Source of the DNA: an uncultured Clostridia bacterium
GTDB lineage: Bacteria > Bacillota > Clostridia > UMGS1883
Length of the DNA stretch: 6,108 bases
Direction of reading: 5' to 3'
NCBI GenBank assembly: GCA_947624455.1
Contig: CANQKL010000103.1
Coordinates: 1 to 6,108, forward strand
A program made the position numbers and the translations under genes. Within the stretch, counting starts at the first letter, position 1; every line of letters starts with the position of its first letter. Shown here piece by piece: positions 4,909 through 6,108 of this stretch. Under the pieces are notes generated by a model, which saw only the letters and a list, made by a program, of their open reading frames with translations, had not been told where the DNA came from and searched no databases.

Positions 4909-6108
4909 TTAAGCTGCTGGAATGTTGTATACCGCCTTTTCGGTCAACGGTTCGAGGTCTTTAGTCCAGAACATCACGTTGGCGGCGGCCCACGGTTTAT
5001 CAGGCGATAATTCTACCCTGACCGACTCGCCGACGGTGAGCCGCAGCTCGCGGCTCTTTACCTGAGCGGCGTTATCTGCCGAGATGTAAAGGACGCCCGC
5101 CACAGGCTCATATGCCGCCAGCTCGACCGCGACCGCTCCGTTTTCAGAGCTGACGCTGGTAATCTTGACCGGATGGAGAGCTTTGACCACCACGCGCAGC
5201 CTTACGGAAGCGTCTGCGTTGTAGTAGATATTATCCGGAATATTCACGCGCCCGGTAACGGTGTAGACCTGGGGGAGAGAGGTGTCTACGATGTCGGCGT
5301 TCAGCCATTCCACTTCAAGATCCAGGCTTTCGCCGTCGGAGGTTCGGGCGGCGACGGTATCGGGCAGACTGAGAACTCCGCCCTGACCGACAGTTATGGC
5401 CGCAGGCCCCGTAATATCCGTCACCGTAACCGAGGCAGGCTCGTCGGCAAGCTCGTACAGCTCAAAGCCGCCGATGCATAGATATTCAGCCATCTGGAGC
5501 CAGTAGGCGTTGAACAGGAAATAATCCCCGTCGCCGCTGTCAATGACGCTGCAATAATCAGTCCAGCCGCCGCCGACATTCTGAATATTGCCGTTGGTGC
5601 AGTCCATATATCCGCTGCCGCTGAACTGGAGAGAACCGTTTTCATCATAGACCTCGGGAACATAGCTGTCCATGTTAATCGCGCCGTAGCGCACCGAGGC
5701 CATACCTCTTAACGTATAAGCTGAAAATGAGAAGATATACTTCGTGTTCGGCTTGATTGGAACATAGGCCAACAGGGACTTGCTTCCGTTCCAGGCACAG
5801 TTTTGCCAGTTTTCGGCCATATGCTCTACCAGGTATGTGCGGGAATTATCTTTGCCGTAGTAGAAGGTGTCTGGCCTGTCTATCTCCTGACCGCCGGTAG
5901 TCAGTAGACCGCTCTCGGCGAGTGGAACGAGATTTTCACATTTGCCATCGTTCTTGAGCCGGGGTATTTGATAGCTGCCGGTCACCGGATGACCGCTTGT
6001 ATTGACGCCTGTGTACCACTGGTCCATGTTCTGCCCCGAATAATCGGAAAAATCTCCGTTCTTAAAGAGGTTGCCGCTCTTTACGCGGTAGGGCTGACCT
6101 TCATAATA
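4909..6108 (-). CDS. C-terminal part of secreted multi-domain protein with Ig-like domain (5' end beyond window)
   Basis: The frame is open to the right edge (399 residues visible), so the first ATG inside it, at 6027, is not the likely start: 27 in-frame codons precede it, and they carry the protein-like segment NLFKNGDFSDYSGQN. Residues about 13-220 resemble a jelly-roll carbohydrate-binding module: GDFS near the start, then W31, NTKYIFSFSAY in the middle and GGFELYEL as the closing strand. Residues 226-309 look like a bacterial Ig-like domain of the Big_4 type (VTDITGP, LSLPDTVAARTSDGE, VEW, YTVTGRV). The last 90 residues form a small beta module ending in VMFWTKDLEPL, like tails I recall on large clostridial surface proteins. 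Few cysteines, many D/N/G/S/T residues and these modules suggest a secreted or surface protein acting on or binding glycans. No LPxTG anchor is present. The catalytic domain, if any, and the signal peptide lie outside the window. Confidence 0.85.
   Translation of the reverse strand, partial: YYEGQPYRVKSGNLFKNGDFSDYSGQNMDQWYTGVNTSGHPVTGSYQIPRLKNDGKCENLVPLAESGLLTTGGQEIDRPDTFYYGKDNSRTYLVEHMAENWQNCAWNGSKSLLAYVPIKPNTKYIFSFSAYTLRGMASVRYGAINMDSYVPEVYDENGSLQFSGSGYMDCTNGNIQNVGGGWTDYCSVIDSGDGDYFLFNAYWLQMAEYLCIGGFELYELADEPASVTVTDITGPAAITVGQGGVLSLPDTVAARTSDGESLDLEVEWLNADIVDTSLPQVYTVTGRVNIPDNIYYNADASVRLRVVVKALHPVKITSVSSENGAVAVELAAYEPVAGVLYISADNAAQVKSRELRLTVGESVRVELSPDKPWAAANVMFWTKDLEPLTEKAVYNIPAA

Noticed and set aside
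1..6108. Mobile element or phage-defence island
   Set aside because: No transposase, integrase, terminal repeats or known defence domains are present; the genes are intact and mostly housekeeping.

Overview
The window looks like chromosomal DNA of an anaerobic Gram-positive bacterium of the Clostridia type. The signs are consensus sigma-A promoters, strong GGAGG ribosome binding sites, a rubrerythrin, a split (two half-size) chromate-transporter pair, and a secreted multi-domain protein with a bacterial Ig-like domain. This placement is inference from gene content and signals; no marker gene in the window fixes the species.

Layout from left to right. Positions 1-255 are AT-rich and appear non-coding. 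They hold a probable promoter for yifB and perhaps a weak outward promoter. A full-length yifB/comM-like AAA+ ATPase gene follows on the plus strand (268-1794). A convergent intergenic region (1795-1938) holds a 13-bp hairpin. Next comes a minus-strand cluster, in transcription order rubrerythrin (3614-3075), chromate transporter half 1 (3038-2484) and chromate transporter half 2 (2487-1939). The gap between rubrerythrin and half 1 is only 36 bp and contains a hairpin with a C(UGCG)G tetraloop. The two transporter genes overlap by 4 bp (GTGA).

Positions 3615-3766 hold two divergent, near-consensus, extended -10 promoters whose -35 boxes are 12 bp apart. One serves rubrerythrin and the other serves mnmA (3767-4834, plus strand), the tRNA U34 2-thiouridylase. 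mnmA ends in a long hairpin (4830-4876) that should terminate transcription in both directions. The last gene (minus strand, stop at 4909) stays open to the right edge of the window. It is the C-terminal 399 residues of a larger, probably secreted, carbohydrate-binding-type protein.

Functionally the genes are mostly housekeeping or stress related: DNA processing (YifB), peroxide/oxygen defence (rubrerythrin), anion export (ChrA pair), tRNA thiolation (MnmA) and a surface or secreted protein. I found no convincing new multi-gene system. The most interesting points are the tightly packed divergent promoter pair, the rubrerythrin-chromate transporter arrangement with its stable intercistronic hairpin, the cysteine set of MnmA, and the unseen N-terminal part of the right-edge gene.
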